Of a stretch of 6,169 bases of DNA, positions 1-6,155 are shown one piece after another. The notes under the pieces are model-generated. The model worked only from the letters and a program-made list of their open reading frames with translations, was not told where the DNA came from and ran no database searches. The first letter of the stretch is position 1. Each line of letters starts with the position of its first letter. A program made the position numbers and the translations under genes. The DNA is from an uncultured bacterium. Its GTDB lineage: Bacteria > Methylomirabilota > Methylomirabilia > Rokubacteriales > CSP1-6. Location: positions 1 to 6,169 of the forward strand of contig CAMLFJ010000216.1 in the NCBI GenBank assembly GCA_946479205.1, read 5' to 3'.

Positions 1-2059
1 CGTCGTGGCTCCACGCCATGAGCTGCCCGGCCCGCTTGAGCGCCTCCGCGTCGTCGGGCTGCACGTCGAGCAGCGAGCGATAGGCGCGCAGGGCCACCTC
101 GTTGCGCGACAGCGCGAGGCCGCGCCGGCCGACCTCGCGCAGCACCCGCGGGTCCCGCGGGCGCGCGCGCATGAGGCTCTCCCACTGCCGGAGCGCGGGC
201 TCGCCCGCCCCCGTCCAGTCGTAGAGCTGGGCCAGCGCCAGCCGCGCGGCCACCGCGTCGTCGCCGTCGCCCGGGGCCGCCGCGAGGACCGCCTCGTACT
301 CCGCGATCGCGTCCGGGTACTTGCCGAGATCCATCAGGATGCGGCCCGCCTTCGCCCGGTAGGCGGGCCTCGCGGAGGCCGCGAAGCGGCGGTGCACGCG
401 GAGCCCGTCGTCCAGGCGGCCGGCCTGCGCGGTGAGGCTCAGGTACCGGAGCACCTGGCCCTCCTCGAGAGGCCGCCCCTCCACCATCGGCTGCATCAGG
501 CGCGCCGAATCCGGGAATCGGCCGAGCCCCTCGGCGACCTGGGCGGCCGCGTCGCGGAGGGCCCAGTCGTCCGGGCGCCGGGCGAGCAGGCGCTCGGCCA
601 CCCGCACGAAGTCGGCGGGACGATCCTGGAAGCGATAGAGCTCGGCGAGCCGCCCGAGCGAGGCGTCCGGCAACGTGCCCGCGCGATCGAGCCTCTCGTA
701 GACGGAGATGGCCTCGCGCTCCTGGTTGTTCCACTCGTGGAGCTGGGCGAGCCGGAGCGCGGGGCCGGGCGCCCCCGGATTCTGCTCGACGATTCGCCGC
801 TGCCGCGCGATCGCCTCGGGCAGGCGATTCGCGGCGGCGAGGGCGTCCACGGCCTGCTGAGCGTAGCGGACATCCTGGGGCGAGAGGGCGGCGAGCCGGT
901 CCAGCGCGGACAGGGCGGACCCGCCATCCTCGGTGCCCTGCGCGAGCGCGGCCACCCGCTCCTGCAGCGCGCGATCCGCGGGGCGCGCCTTGGCCACGCG
1001 CTCGAGCAGGGCCAGCGCGCGGCGCGGGTCGTTCCCCCACTCGTAGAGCTGGGCCAGGGCCAGCGCGCTGTCGAGCCGGTCCGGCGCGAGCTCCACCGCC
1101 CGCTCGTACGCGGCGATCGCCTCGGGGCCGCGGTCTTGCTCGACGAGCAGCCGGCCGAGCAGCGCCAGCGTGTCGTGGTCGCGGGGACGGAGCCCGGCCA
1201 GCTCCCGCTGCGCGCCGATCGCGCGGGGCCCGTCACCGGCGCCGCGGTAGAGCTCCACCAGCCGGCGGCGCGATCCCTCGTCGCGGGGATCCGCCGCGCG
1301 CTGGCGCTCGAGCAGCGCGATCTCCTCCACCCGCGGCGCGCCGCCCGGCGCCGGGAGGAGGCGGTCGCGGGCCTCGACGTCGCCCGGGGCAATCCGCGCC
1401 AGCACCTTCCAGTGCTCGATCGCGCGATCCCCCTGCCCGAGCGAGTCGTAGGCCTGGGCGAGCCAGCGCCGGCCCTCGGGATCGTCGGGGCGCCGCCGCA
1501 CAAAGGCCTCCAGCACCGTCACGGCCTCCTGCTGCCGGTTGAGGCTTCGCGCCGCGGTGGCCAGCTCGCCCACGATCCCGGAGTCGGTCGGGCTGAGCGC
1601 CACCAGCTTGCGGAGCACCGCGACCTCGCGCTCGTAGTCGCCCTTCCACAGGTACGCGGTGAGCAGGCGCTCGAGCAGGGGGACGTCGTCCGCTCCCGGC
1701 GTCACGGTCAGGCGCTCGAGCACCGCGGCCGCCGCGGCGGGGTCCTTGTTGGCCTGATACGCGTCGGCCAGCCTCAGCAGGAGATCGCGGCGGCGCGGCA
1801 GGCTGCGCGCCGCGTCCTCGAGCGTCGCGATCTGCCGGTCGGGCTCGCCGAGCCCCTCGTAGGCGGTGGCCAGCCCGACCCAGAGATGCGCGTCGGTGGT
1901 GTCGCCGCGCAGCGCGTCGGTGAACATGTCCCGGGCCAGGGTGTACTGCCGGTCGGCCAGGTACGCCCAGCCCAGGTCGCCGCCCCATGGCACCGACAGC
2001 GCGAGGAGCGCGAGGGTGAGCAGCACCCCGAGCCCAAGCTTCCAGCGCTCGATCTTCAC
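1..2059 (-). CDS. Large TPR protein with N-terminal membrane anchor, PelB-like; 3' end missing
   Basis: Translating the minus strand from a GTG at 2059 gives an uninterrupted frame of 686 codons to the window edge, so the C-terminus is missing. Residues 7-24 form one hydrophobic segment (LGLGVLLTLALLALSVPW) that would act as an anchor or uncleaved signal. From about residue 27 onward the protein is a solenoid of 34-residue TPR-type helical pairs, about 15 or more by eye, with the usual spacing of Ala/Gly/Tyr positions and closing Pro residues (for example 296-328, 330-362, 568-597, 603-635, 637-669). Several repeats share an L-A-Q-L-Y-x-W signature. The start overlaps the stop of the deacetylase gene by four bases (GTGA), implying translational coupling. 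In Pel loci, PelB has this layout: anchor, many TPRs, then an outer-membrane beta-barrel, with the TPR part contacting PelA. PelB identity is inferred from architecture and neighbours. A PelE-like or generic TPR scaffold remains possible until the missing end is read. Confidence 0.85.
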   Translation of the reverse strand, partial: MKIERWKLGLGVLLTLALLALSVPWGGDLGWAYLADRQYTLARDMFTDALRGDTTDAHLWVGLATAYEGLGEPDRQIATLEDAARSLPRRRDLLLRLADAYQANKDPAAAAAVLERLTVTPGADDVPLLERLLTAYLWKGDYEREVAVLRKLVALSPTDSGIVGELATAARSLNRQQEAVTVLEAFVRRRPDDPEGRRWLAQAYDSLGQGDRAIEHWKVLARIAPGDVEARDRLLPAPGGAPRVEEIALLERQRAADPRDEGSRRRLVELYRGAGDGPRAIGAQRELAGLRPRDHDTLALLGRLLVEQDRGPEAIAAYERAVELAPDRLDSALALAQLYEWGNDPRRALALLERVAKARPADRALQERVAALAQGTEDGGSALSALDRLAALSPQDVRYAQQAVDALAAANRLPEAIARQRRIVEQNPGAPGPALRLAQLHEWNNQEREAISVYERLDRAGTLPDASLGRLAELYRFQDRPADFVRVAERLLARRPDDWALRDAAAQVAEGLGRFPDSARLMQPMVEGRPLEEGQVLRYLSLTAQAGRLDDGLRVHRRFAASARPAYRAKAGRILMDLGKYPDAIAEYEAVLAAAPGDGDDAVAARLALAQLYDWTGAGEPALRQWESLMRARPRDPRVLREVGRRGLALSRNEVALRAYRSLLDVQPDDAEALKRAGQLMAWSHD

Positions 2060-4179
2060 CCGAGTCGCACCTCCACGTCCGCCGCCTCGCCGGCGCGGAT
2101 GGTGAGGTGTCCGTCGGGCCCGGTCCGCGGCCGCTCGCGTCGCGATCCGGCGCGGTCGCGGATCTCCACCGCGATCTCGCGACCCGCGGGCAGTCCGGCC
2201 AGCTCGACCAGCTTCGGGCCCATCCCCGAGAGCGACACCGCGACGCGCGCGGCCTCGTGGGCCCAGGCGGTGACGCGATGGCTCGCCTGCACGAGGTAGG
2301 GGGTCTGGGGCGCGCGGTCGCCGAGCACGATCAGCGCGGGCTCGGGCCCGGCCAGGTGCACGTAGAGCGCGCCCTGGTGATGGACGAAGCCGAGGACTCC
2401 CCGTGAGCGCGCCAGGTCCACCCCGGCGCGCGTGTCGTCGAAGCGCACGGTGCGCAGCGCGCCGTGGTCCCAGACGCGCCAGCCCGGCTCGGCGCGGGCG
2501 ATGCGCGCGGTCCGGAAGCCCGCCACGATCGCGAGGTACTCGCTGGTGAAGAGGCGCGCGAGCGGCTGCCGCGCGACCCAGTCGTGCACGTGGCGCAGCG
2601 AGGTGAGCGAGGCCACGCGCTCCGCCGAGTAGAAGTGGTAGTAGAGGTTGACCGGGGCGACGCGCCGCGGCTTCTCGGTGTTCTCGAACGTCTCGACCAC
2701 GTGGCGGTAGCCGTAGAACGGACCGCTCCACAGGTTGGTGTAGAGGTTCTCGTTCGAGGCCGACGTGTAGGTCTGCCACTGCCGGCCCACCTGGCGCATC
2801 AGCGGGGCGACCCGGGCGTAGCTCGGCCACTCGCGGTCGCGCATGGTGTCGCCGCCGTTGATGTTGGGCACCCCGAGCCGCGCGAGGACCGCGATCGCCT
2901 CCTCGCTCACCCGGGTGGACCCCGACCACTGGAAGAGCCGCACCCGCTTGCCCGGCGGCAGGAGCCGCTCCTCGATGTACCGGATGGAGCCCGCGGTCTC
3001 CGTCTCCACCGAGTACGGGATCGAGGCGAGCGCGAAGCTCCGCGTCCGCTTCTCCCAGTCCAGCGGATGGGTATAGGAGTGGCTGCCCGCCTCGACGTTC
3101 GGCAGCCGGAAGATCGCGCGGGCCAGCTCCTGGAACTCGGGCGAGCCGAGCAGCGTCGGATCCACCTCCGCCACCACGACCGACACGCTGGTGGGCAGCC
3201 CGTAGCGCGAGAGGACCTCCTCGAGCAGGACCTGGCCGCTCGAGGCGCCCGCGCGGACCTCCGAGCGGTTGCGCAGCCCGTCGCCGTCGATGTGCGAGTA
3301 GCAGATGCGCCGCCCGCCCTGGGTGGTGGTGTCCGGCCGCGGCCAGTCCCCGACCCCGAGCGCTTCCCGGAAGAACGCGAACGGGTCGAGCCACCACTGC
3401 GCGCCCGATTCCCCCGGGAACTGGAAGCGCACGTACTCGGCCGCCGCGAAGCCGCCCCACGGACCCGTCACCACCACCTGGCTCTCGGAGTCCGGCAGGT
3501 CGCGCCGGGCCAGCACGAGATACGCGCGGGAGTCCGCCCGGCGCGCGCGGACCTGCTGGTAGGCGGGCAGGCCGGGCGGGAACGACCGCTCGAACTCCAT
3601 CATCTTCGGATCCTTGCGGCGGAGCTCGATCACCGTCTGGTTGCCCGTCCAGTTGCCCAGGAACTCGAGCCCGCTCGGCGCCAGCGCCTCGTTGGCCGCG
3701 GCCAGGTCGACGGTCCGCAGGGTCCGGCGATCGCGCAGCGCGCCCAGGTACTCGAGGATCACCACCCGGCGACCGGCCCGGATCTGCGCGCCCAGCCAGC
3801 GCAGGTAGTCGAGCGGCGCGGCCATGTCCTCGGTCTGGAACCACGTGATGACGCCGCGGTAGCGCGACATCGTCCGCTCGTCCGGCAGCCCCCGGTCGAT
3901 GTCGTGGTACTCGACCATGAGCCCGAGCCAGTTGAGCGGCATCTGGGCCCAGCTGTGCACCTCGTTGCGGGTGGCGGTCTTGGGCCGGCGGCCGTCCACG
4001 TCGTTGGAGAACTCGCCCGACTTGTACAGCGCCAGCACGTAGCGCGGTAGCTCCCCCGGGGCCGACGCGGGCGCGGTCGGCGCCGCGAGGGCGGGGCGAG
4101 CGGCCGCCCCCAGCGCGAGCGCGCCCACCGCGGCGGCCGAGCCCCCCAGGAGGGAGCGGCGCGAGAGCGATCGGGTCAC
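2056..4179 (-). CDS. pelA: Tat-exported polysaccharide deacetylase, PelA-like without the hydrolase domain
   Basis: This 707-residue protein starts with GTG. Residues 1-33 form a twin-arginine signal: SRRSLLG at 6-12, a hydrophobic Ala/Gly/Leu core, then an Ala-rich cleavage region near 30-33, so it should leave the cytoplasm folded. Residues 45-285 resemble the alpha/beta middle region of PelA and carry no deacetylase motif. Residues 290-555 form a CE4-like deacetylase domain: SHIDGDG at 295-301 supplies the Asp pair (D298, D300), HSYTHP at 367-372 supplies two metal-binding His (H367, H371), and NGGDT (441-445) and YYHFYS (513-518) match later conserved blocks. Residues 560-707 look beta-rich, as in a carbohydrate-binding or Ig-like end domain. 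The expected reaction is partial removal of N-acetyl groups from a GalNAc/GlcNAc polymer in the periplasm. It follows the hydrolase gene by seven bases with no visible Shine-Dalgarno, and its stop overlaps the next start. PelA-type identity is well supported; the actual substrate is inferred. Confidence 0.88.
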   Translation of the reverse strand: MTRSLSRRSLLGGSAAAVGALALGAAARPALAAPTAPASAPGELPRYVLALYKSGEFSNDVDGRRPKTATRNEVHSWAQMPLNWLGLMVEYHDIDRGLPDERTMSRYRGVITWFQTEDMAAPLDYLRWLGAQIRAGRRVVILEYLGALRDRRTLRTVDLAAANEALAPSGLEFLGNWTGNQTVIELRRKDPKMMEFERSFPPGLPAYQQVRARRADSRAYLVLARRDLPDSESQVVVTGPWGGFAAAEYVRFQFPGESGAQWWLDPFAFFREALGVGDWPRPDTTTQGGRRICYSHIDGDGLRNRSEVRAGASSGQVLLEEVLSRYGLPTSVSVVVAEVDPTLLGSPEFQELARAIFRLPNVEAGSHSYTHPLDWEKRTRSFALASIPYSVETETAGSIRYIEERLLPPGKRVRLFQWSGSTRVSEEAIAVLARLGVPNINGGDTMRDREWPSYARVAPLMRQVGRQWQTYTSASNENLYTNLWSGPFYGYRHVVETFENTEKPRRVAPVNLYYHFYSAERVASLTSLRHVHDWVARQPLARLFTSEYLAIVAGFRTARIARAEPGWRVWDHGALRTVRFDDTRAGVDLARSRGVLGFVHHQGALYVHLAGPEPALIVLGDRAPQTPYLVQASHRVTAWAHEAARVAVSLSGMGPKLVELAGLPAGREIAVEIRDRAGSRRERPRTGPDGHLTIRAGEAADVEVRLG

Positions 4180-4186
4180 GGGGCGG

Positions 4187-5056
4187 TCACCGCGCGAGGG
4201 TGTGGGTCGAGACCTGGTCGAGGCCGATCGTCGAGACGTACGGGACGAATCCGCGGGCGCGGGCGCGGCGGATCAGCTCGGTCGGCCAGGGCGCGCCGCG
4301 GTCGGCCGCGGCGTACTCGATGGTGAACACGGGCAGGCCCAGCGCGACCACCCGGGCCAGGAGGAGCGCCCGGGACTCCGCCTCATCGGCCGGCCGCACG
4401 CGATAGGCCTTGGCCTTGAAGTCGTAGTCCGTCCAGATGGACTCGAGCGCGACCGCGTCCAGCACCGTCGGCAGCCGCTCCGCGATCGGCAGGCCGCCGT
4501 TGATCATCAGGAGCGCCCGCGGGTGGCGGCGCCGGAGCTCGACGAGCACGCGCTCGAGCGCGTGGGCCGCCCCCGCGAACCGCCGCGGGTCGGTCTGCTC
4601 GAGGTCGAGCGCGGTGTCCGCGGTGTCGAGGAAGAGACCGTTCACCGGACCGGCCAGCGCGGCCGGCACCACCCGGTCGAGCAGCCAGCGCTCGTAGGCC
4701 GGGGCGCGCACGTCGAGGCGGCGCGCCTCGGGCCAGCTCGGGTTGGCGGAGAGCACCCACGACTCGCTGGCGACGGCGGCGAACTCGGGATGGCTCGTGT
4801 TCACCTCGCCCAGGCTCACGTAGGTCAGCAGCAGCGAGCCGTACCGCTTGACGAGGGGAAGCGGCGGGTGGGCGCGCGGATCGAGCACGACCACGTCGAA
4901 GCGGGCCAGGTCCACCGCCGCCTCGGGGGCCGCCGCGTAGTAGACGACCCAGGTGCGCACGCCCGCCAGGGGACGGATCGGCGAGGCGGCCGGCGCCGAC
5001 GCCCCGCCGAGCCCCAGGACGAGGGCGGCGGCGAGCAGGCGCCGCGTCAGACCCAC
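4187..5056 (-). CDS. Secreted GH114/GH166-type glycosidase, PelA hydrolase-domain-like
   Basis: The frame is open as far as 5794, but that extension is an out-of-frame reading of the upstream regulator gene. The GTG at 5056 is preferred: it is followed at once by a Sec-type signal (residues 1-25, RRLLAAALVLGLGGASAPAA), lies 10 nt after a GGGGGGAGG stretch, and overlaps the upstream stop by ten bases. The product is 289 residues. Motifs along a predicted TIM barrel fit the GH114/TM1410-like superfamily: VVVLDP (55-60), TYVSLGEVN (78-86), GLFLDTADT (140-148), MINGG (184-188), ESIWTDYD (205-212), VFTIEYA (243-249) and FVPYVSTIGLD (270-280). D144 and E205 are the likely catalytic acid pair by analogy with the PelA hydrolase and fungal Ega3 alpha-1,4-galactosaminidases. 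The expected role is endo-cleavage of a GalNAc-containing polymer in the periplasm or outside the cell. The deacetylase gene follows, so together the two cover what is one protein, PelA, in Pseudomonas. Fold is confident; linkage specificity is inferred. Confidence 0.85.
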   Translation of the reverse strand: MGLTRRLLAAALVLGLGGASAPAASPIRPLAGVRTWVVYYAAAPEAAVDLARFDVVVLDPRAHPPLPLVKRYGSLLLTYVSLGEVNTSHPEFAAVASESWVLSANPSWPEARRLDVRAPAYERWLLDRVVPAALAGPVNGLFLDTADTALDLEQTDPRRFAGAAHALERVLVELRRRHPRALLMINGGLPIAERLPTVLDAVALESIWTDYDFKAKAYRVRPADEAESRALLLARVVALGLPVFTIEYAAADRGAPWPTELIRRARARGFVPYVSTIGLDQVSTHTLAR

Positions 5057-5877
5057 GCGGCGAGCGCCTCCCCCCGGGTGCCGTGGATCGTGACCGCCTT
5101 GATCAGGCGGGTCATCTCGAAGATCGCCCGCACGTCGTCCTGCAGCGCGCAGAGGCGCAGGTCCCCGCCCGCGGTGCGGGCGTGCTTCAGCGTCGCGACG
5201 AGGGCGCCCATGCCCGAGCTGTCGATGTAGCCCACGCTCCCGAGATCCACCAGCAGCTTGACGGACCCCTCGTTCACGAGGCCGGCCAGCACGCGCTTCA
5301 TCTGGTCCGCGGCCGCCATGTCGAGATCGCCCCGGGGGACGATCACCGCGATCGCGGCCGAACGAGTCACCTCGATGTCCATGGCCTCTCCTGATCGAGC
5401 CGGCGCCCCGTCCCCGCCGTCCGCGACCGAGCGATCGACCGGGGCATGCCCCGGTCGGAACTTGACGAGGGTCCAGCGGGTCCCGCGCTCCCGGCGTACG
5501 TCGATGGAAACCGAATCGGCGATGCGGTGCACCAGGTGGATGCCCAGCCCGTGATCCGGTAGCGCGTCGAGATCGGGCTCCACGTAGCGCGCGGCCTCGA
5601 AGGCACGCCCGAAGTCCTCCACCTCGAGCACGAGCCGGTCCTCGAGACCCTGGATCGAGACGTGAATGGGCTGGCCGCCCCGGCCCTCGTACGCGTGCTC
5701 GATGGAGTTGGCGCACAGCTCGCCGATCGCCAGCACCAGGGCCGCGCGGGTCTTCCGCTCCACGCCCAGCCCGGCCAGCTCCTCGCGCAGCCACTCACGC
5801 AGCCGCGCCAGATGCAGGGCCTCGCTCGACATCGTGAAGCGGCCGGGTGCCGCCGGGTCACGCTCTGGCCGGATCAC
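5047..5877 (-). CDS. RsbW-type serine kinase/anti-sigma ATPase fused to STAS anti-anti-sigma domain
   Basis: This 276-residue protein has no signal or membrane segment and should be cytoplasmic. Residues 13-141 are a GHKL ATPase of the RsbW/SpoIIAB class: N box E53-x-x-x-N57-x-x-x-H61-A-Y, DFGRAF at 88-93 and HGLGIHLV at 109-116, all intact. A Gly/Asp/Pro-rich linker covers about 142-165. Residues 166-276 are a complete STAS domain with GDLDMAAA at 183-190 and the phospho-acceptor motif IDSSGMG at 218-224 (S220/S221). In the known switch the kinase binds and inhibits a sigma factor or other target, phosphorylates the STAS serine, and is released when STAS is unphosphorylated; here both sit on one chain. 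The GTG start is chosen because the first beta strand of the family (around residues 13-16) would be lost at the internal ATG at 5832, although neither start has a clear ribosome binding site. The gene leads the polysaccharide operon and overlaps the hydrolase gene by ten bases. No sigma factor or PP2C phosphatase is in the window. Confidence 0.88.
   Translation of the reverse strand: MIRPERDPAAPGRFTMSSEALHLARLREWLREELAGLGVERKTRAALVLAIGELCANSIEHAYEGRGGQPIHVSIQGLEDRLVLEVEDFGRAFEAARYVEPDLDALPDHGLGIHLVHRIADSVSIDVRRERGTRWTLVKFRPGHAPVDRSVADGGDGAPARSGEAMDIEVTRSAAIAVIVPRGDLDMAAADQMKRVLAGLVNEGSVKLLVDLGSVGYIDSSGMGALVATLKHARTAGGDLRLCALQDDVRAIFEMTRLIKAVTIHGTRGEALAAWV
5385..5392 (-). promoter_or_regulatory. 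Internal ribosome binding site for a free STAS protein
   Basis: The minus strand reads AGGAGAGGCC followed by ATG at 5382-5380, which is codon 166 of the fusion gene and the exact first residue expected of an RsbV/SpoIIAA-type STAS protein. It is the best Shine-Dalgarno match seen in the window, with about five bases between AGGAG and ATG. Initiation here would give a separate 111-residue antagonist in addition to the fusion. The motif is directly visible; its use is inferred. Confidence 0.6.
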
Positions 5878-5903
5878 GCTCGGATACCCACATCGCGCGA
5901 TTC

Positions 5904-5912
5904 AGTATAACA
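5904..5912 (-). promoter_or_regulatory. Extended -10 promoter motif upstream of the regulator/Pel-like operon
   Basis: The minus strand reads TGTTATACT, a five-of-six match to TATAAT with the upstream TG of an extended -10 element. It is a rare AT-rich spot in very GC-rich DNA. No -35 hexamer is recognisable 16-18 bases upstream, as is usual for extended -10 promoters. Transcription would start near 5897, about 20 bases before the GTG at 5877. A housekeeping sigma factor is assumed. Confidence 0.45.
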
Positions 5913-5919
5913 GCGGGAG

Positions 5920-5940
5920 GGCGCCCGACTGGCGGGCGCC
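5920..5940 (-). terminator. GC hairpin after the small membrane protein gene, possible terminator
   Basis: GGCGCCCG and CGGGCGCC form a perfect 8-bp stem around a 5-base loop, about 20 bases after the stop of the 63-residue gene. The sequence after it on the minus strand (CTCCCGCTGTTAT) has only a poor U-tract, so it is not a textbook intrinsic terminator. It may slow or partly stop polymerase or stabilise an RNA end. It directly precedes the -10 motif, which supports a transcription-unit boundary here. Confidence 0.4.
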
Positions 5941-5959
5941 GGAGGGAACAGCGGGACTG

Positions 5960-6151
5960 CTACCGCCGCGAGTAGCCGAGCTGGGCGCCGACCGGAAAGC
6001 CGTTGCGGTCGCGCCGGGAGGGATCCGCGGTCACCGAGTCACGCCACGCCTGGTATTCACGCTCGTCCTGCCAGCGCCGGAGCGCCCACACCGCGAGCCC
6101 CACCGCGACACCCCCCATCGCCACGACGCAAACCAGCGCTCCGCGCTTCAT
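5960..6151 (-). CDS. Small single-pass membrane protein, unknown function
   Basis: The 63-residue reading frame begins MKRGALVCVV, has one hydrophobic segment at about residues 5-24, and continues with a charged tail rich in Arg and Asp (WQDEREYQAWRDS at 27-39). The lysine and arginine before the hydrophobic stretch and the charged tail after it suggest a short anchored protein or uncleaved signal. C8 is not in a convincing lipobox. Upstream there is only a weak GAG at Shine-Dalgarno distance, and a TGA two bases before the ATG could be the end of a previous gene. A hairpin and a candidate promoter separate it from the regulator gene, so it may belong to a different transcript. I do not recognise the family. 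The size and clean membrane profile support a real gene, but a chance frame is not excluded. Confidence 0.5.
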   Translation of the reverse strand: MKRGALVCVVAMGGVAVGLAVWALRRWQDEREYQAWRDSVTADPSRRDRNGFPVGAQLGYSRR

Positions 6152-6155
6152 GATC

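Noticed and set aside
1724..1741. GC palindrome-like runs of CCG/CGG
   Set aside because: They encode a run of alanine codons in a TPR helix; codon bias explains them without a structural signal.
496..1988. Two minus-strand frames (335 and 251 codons) inside the TPR gene
   Set aside because: They are in the two wrong frames, Arg/Ser/Pro-rich, and overlap the continuous frame from 2059 to 1 that encodes recognisable TPRs.
5..2299. A 764-codon open frame on the plus strand
   Set aside because: It is antisense to the TPR gene. Its product is Arg/Pro/Gly/His-rich with no domain signature, as expected from the reverse of Ala/Leu/Glu-rich codons in high-GC DNA. The minus-strand frame gives clear TPRs.
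2464..4050. A 528-codon open frame on the plus strand
   Set aside because: It lies opposite the deacetylase gene, has low-complexity Arg/His/Val-rich composition and shows no motif; the opposite strand has intact CE4-like motifs.
5057..5794. N-terminal extension of the hydrolase gene to a start at 5794
   Set aside because: The extension is the regulator gene read in another frame, with Arg/Gly-rich sequence. A signal peptide begins exactly at the GTG at 5056.
5858..5893. An 11-codon ATG-to-TGA frame overlapping the regulator start
   Set aside because: It could be a leader peptide, but it has no ribosome binding site, no regulatory residue pattern and is short enough to be chance.
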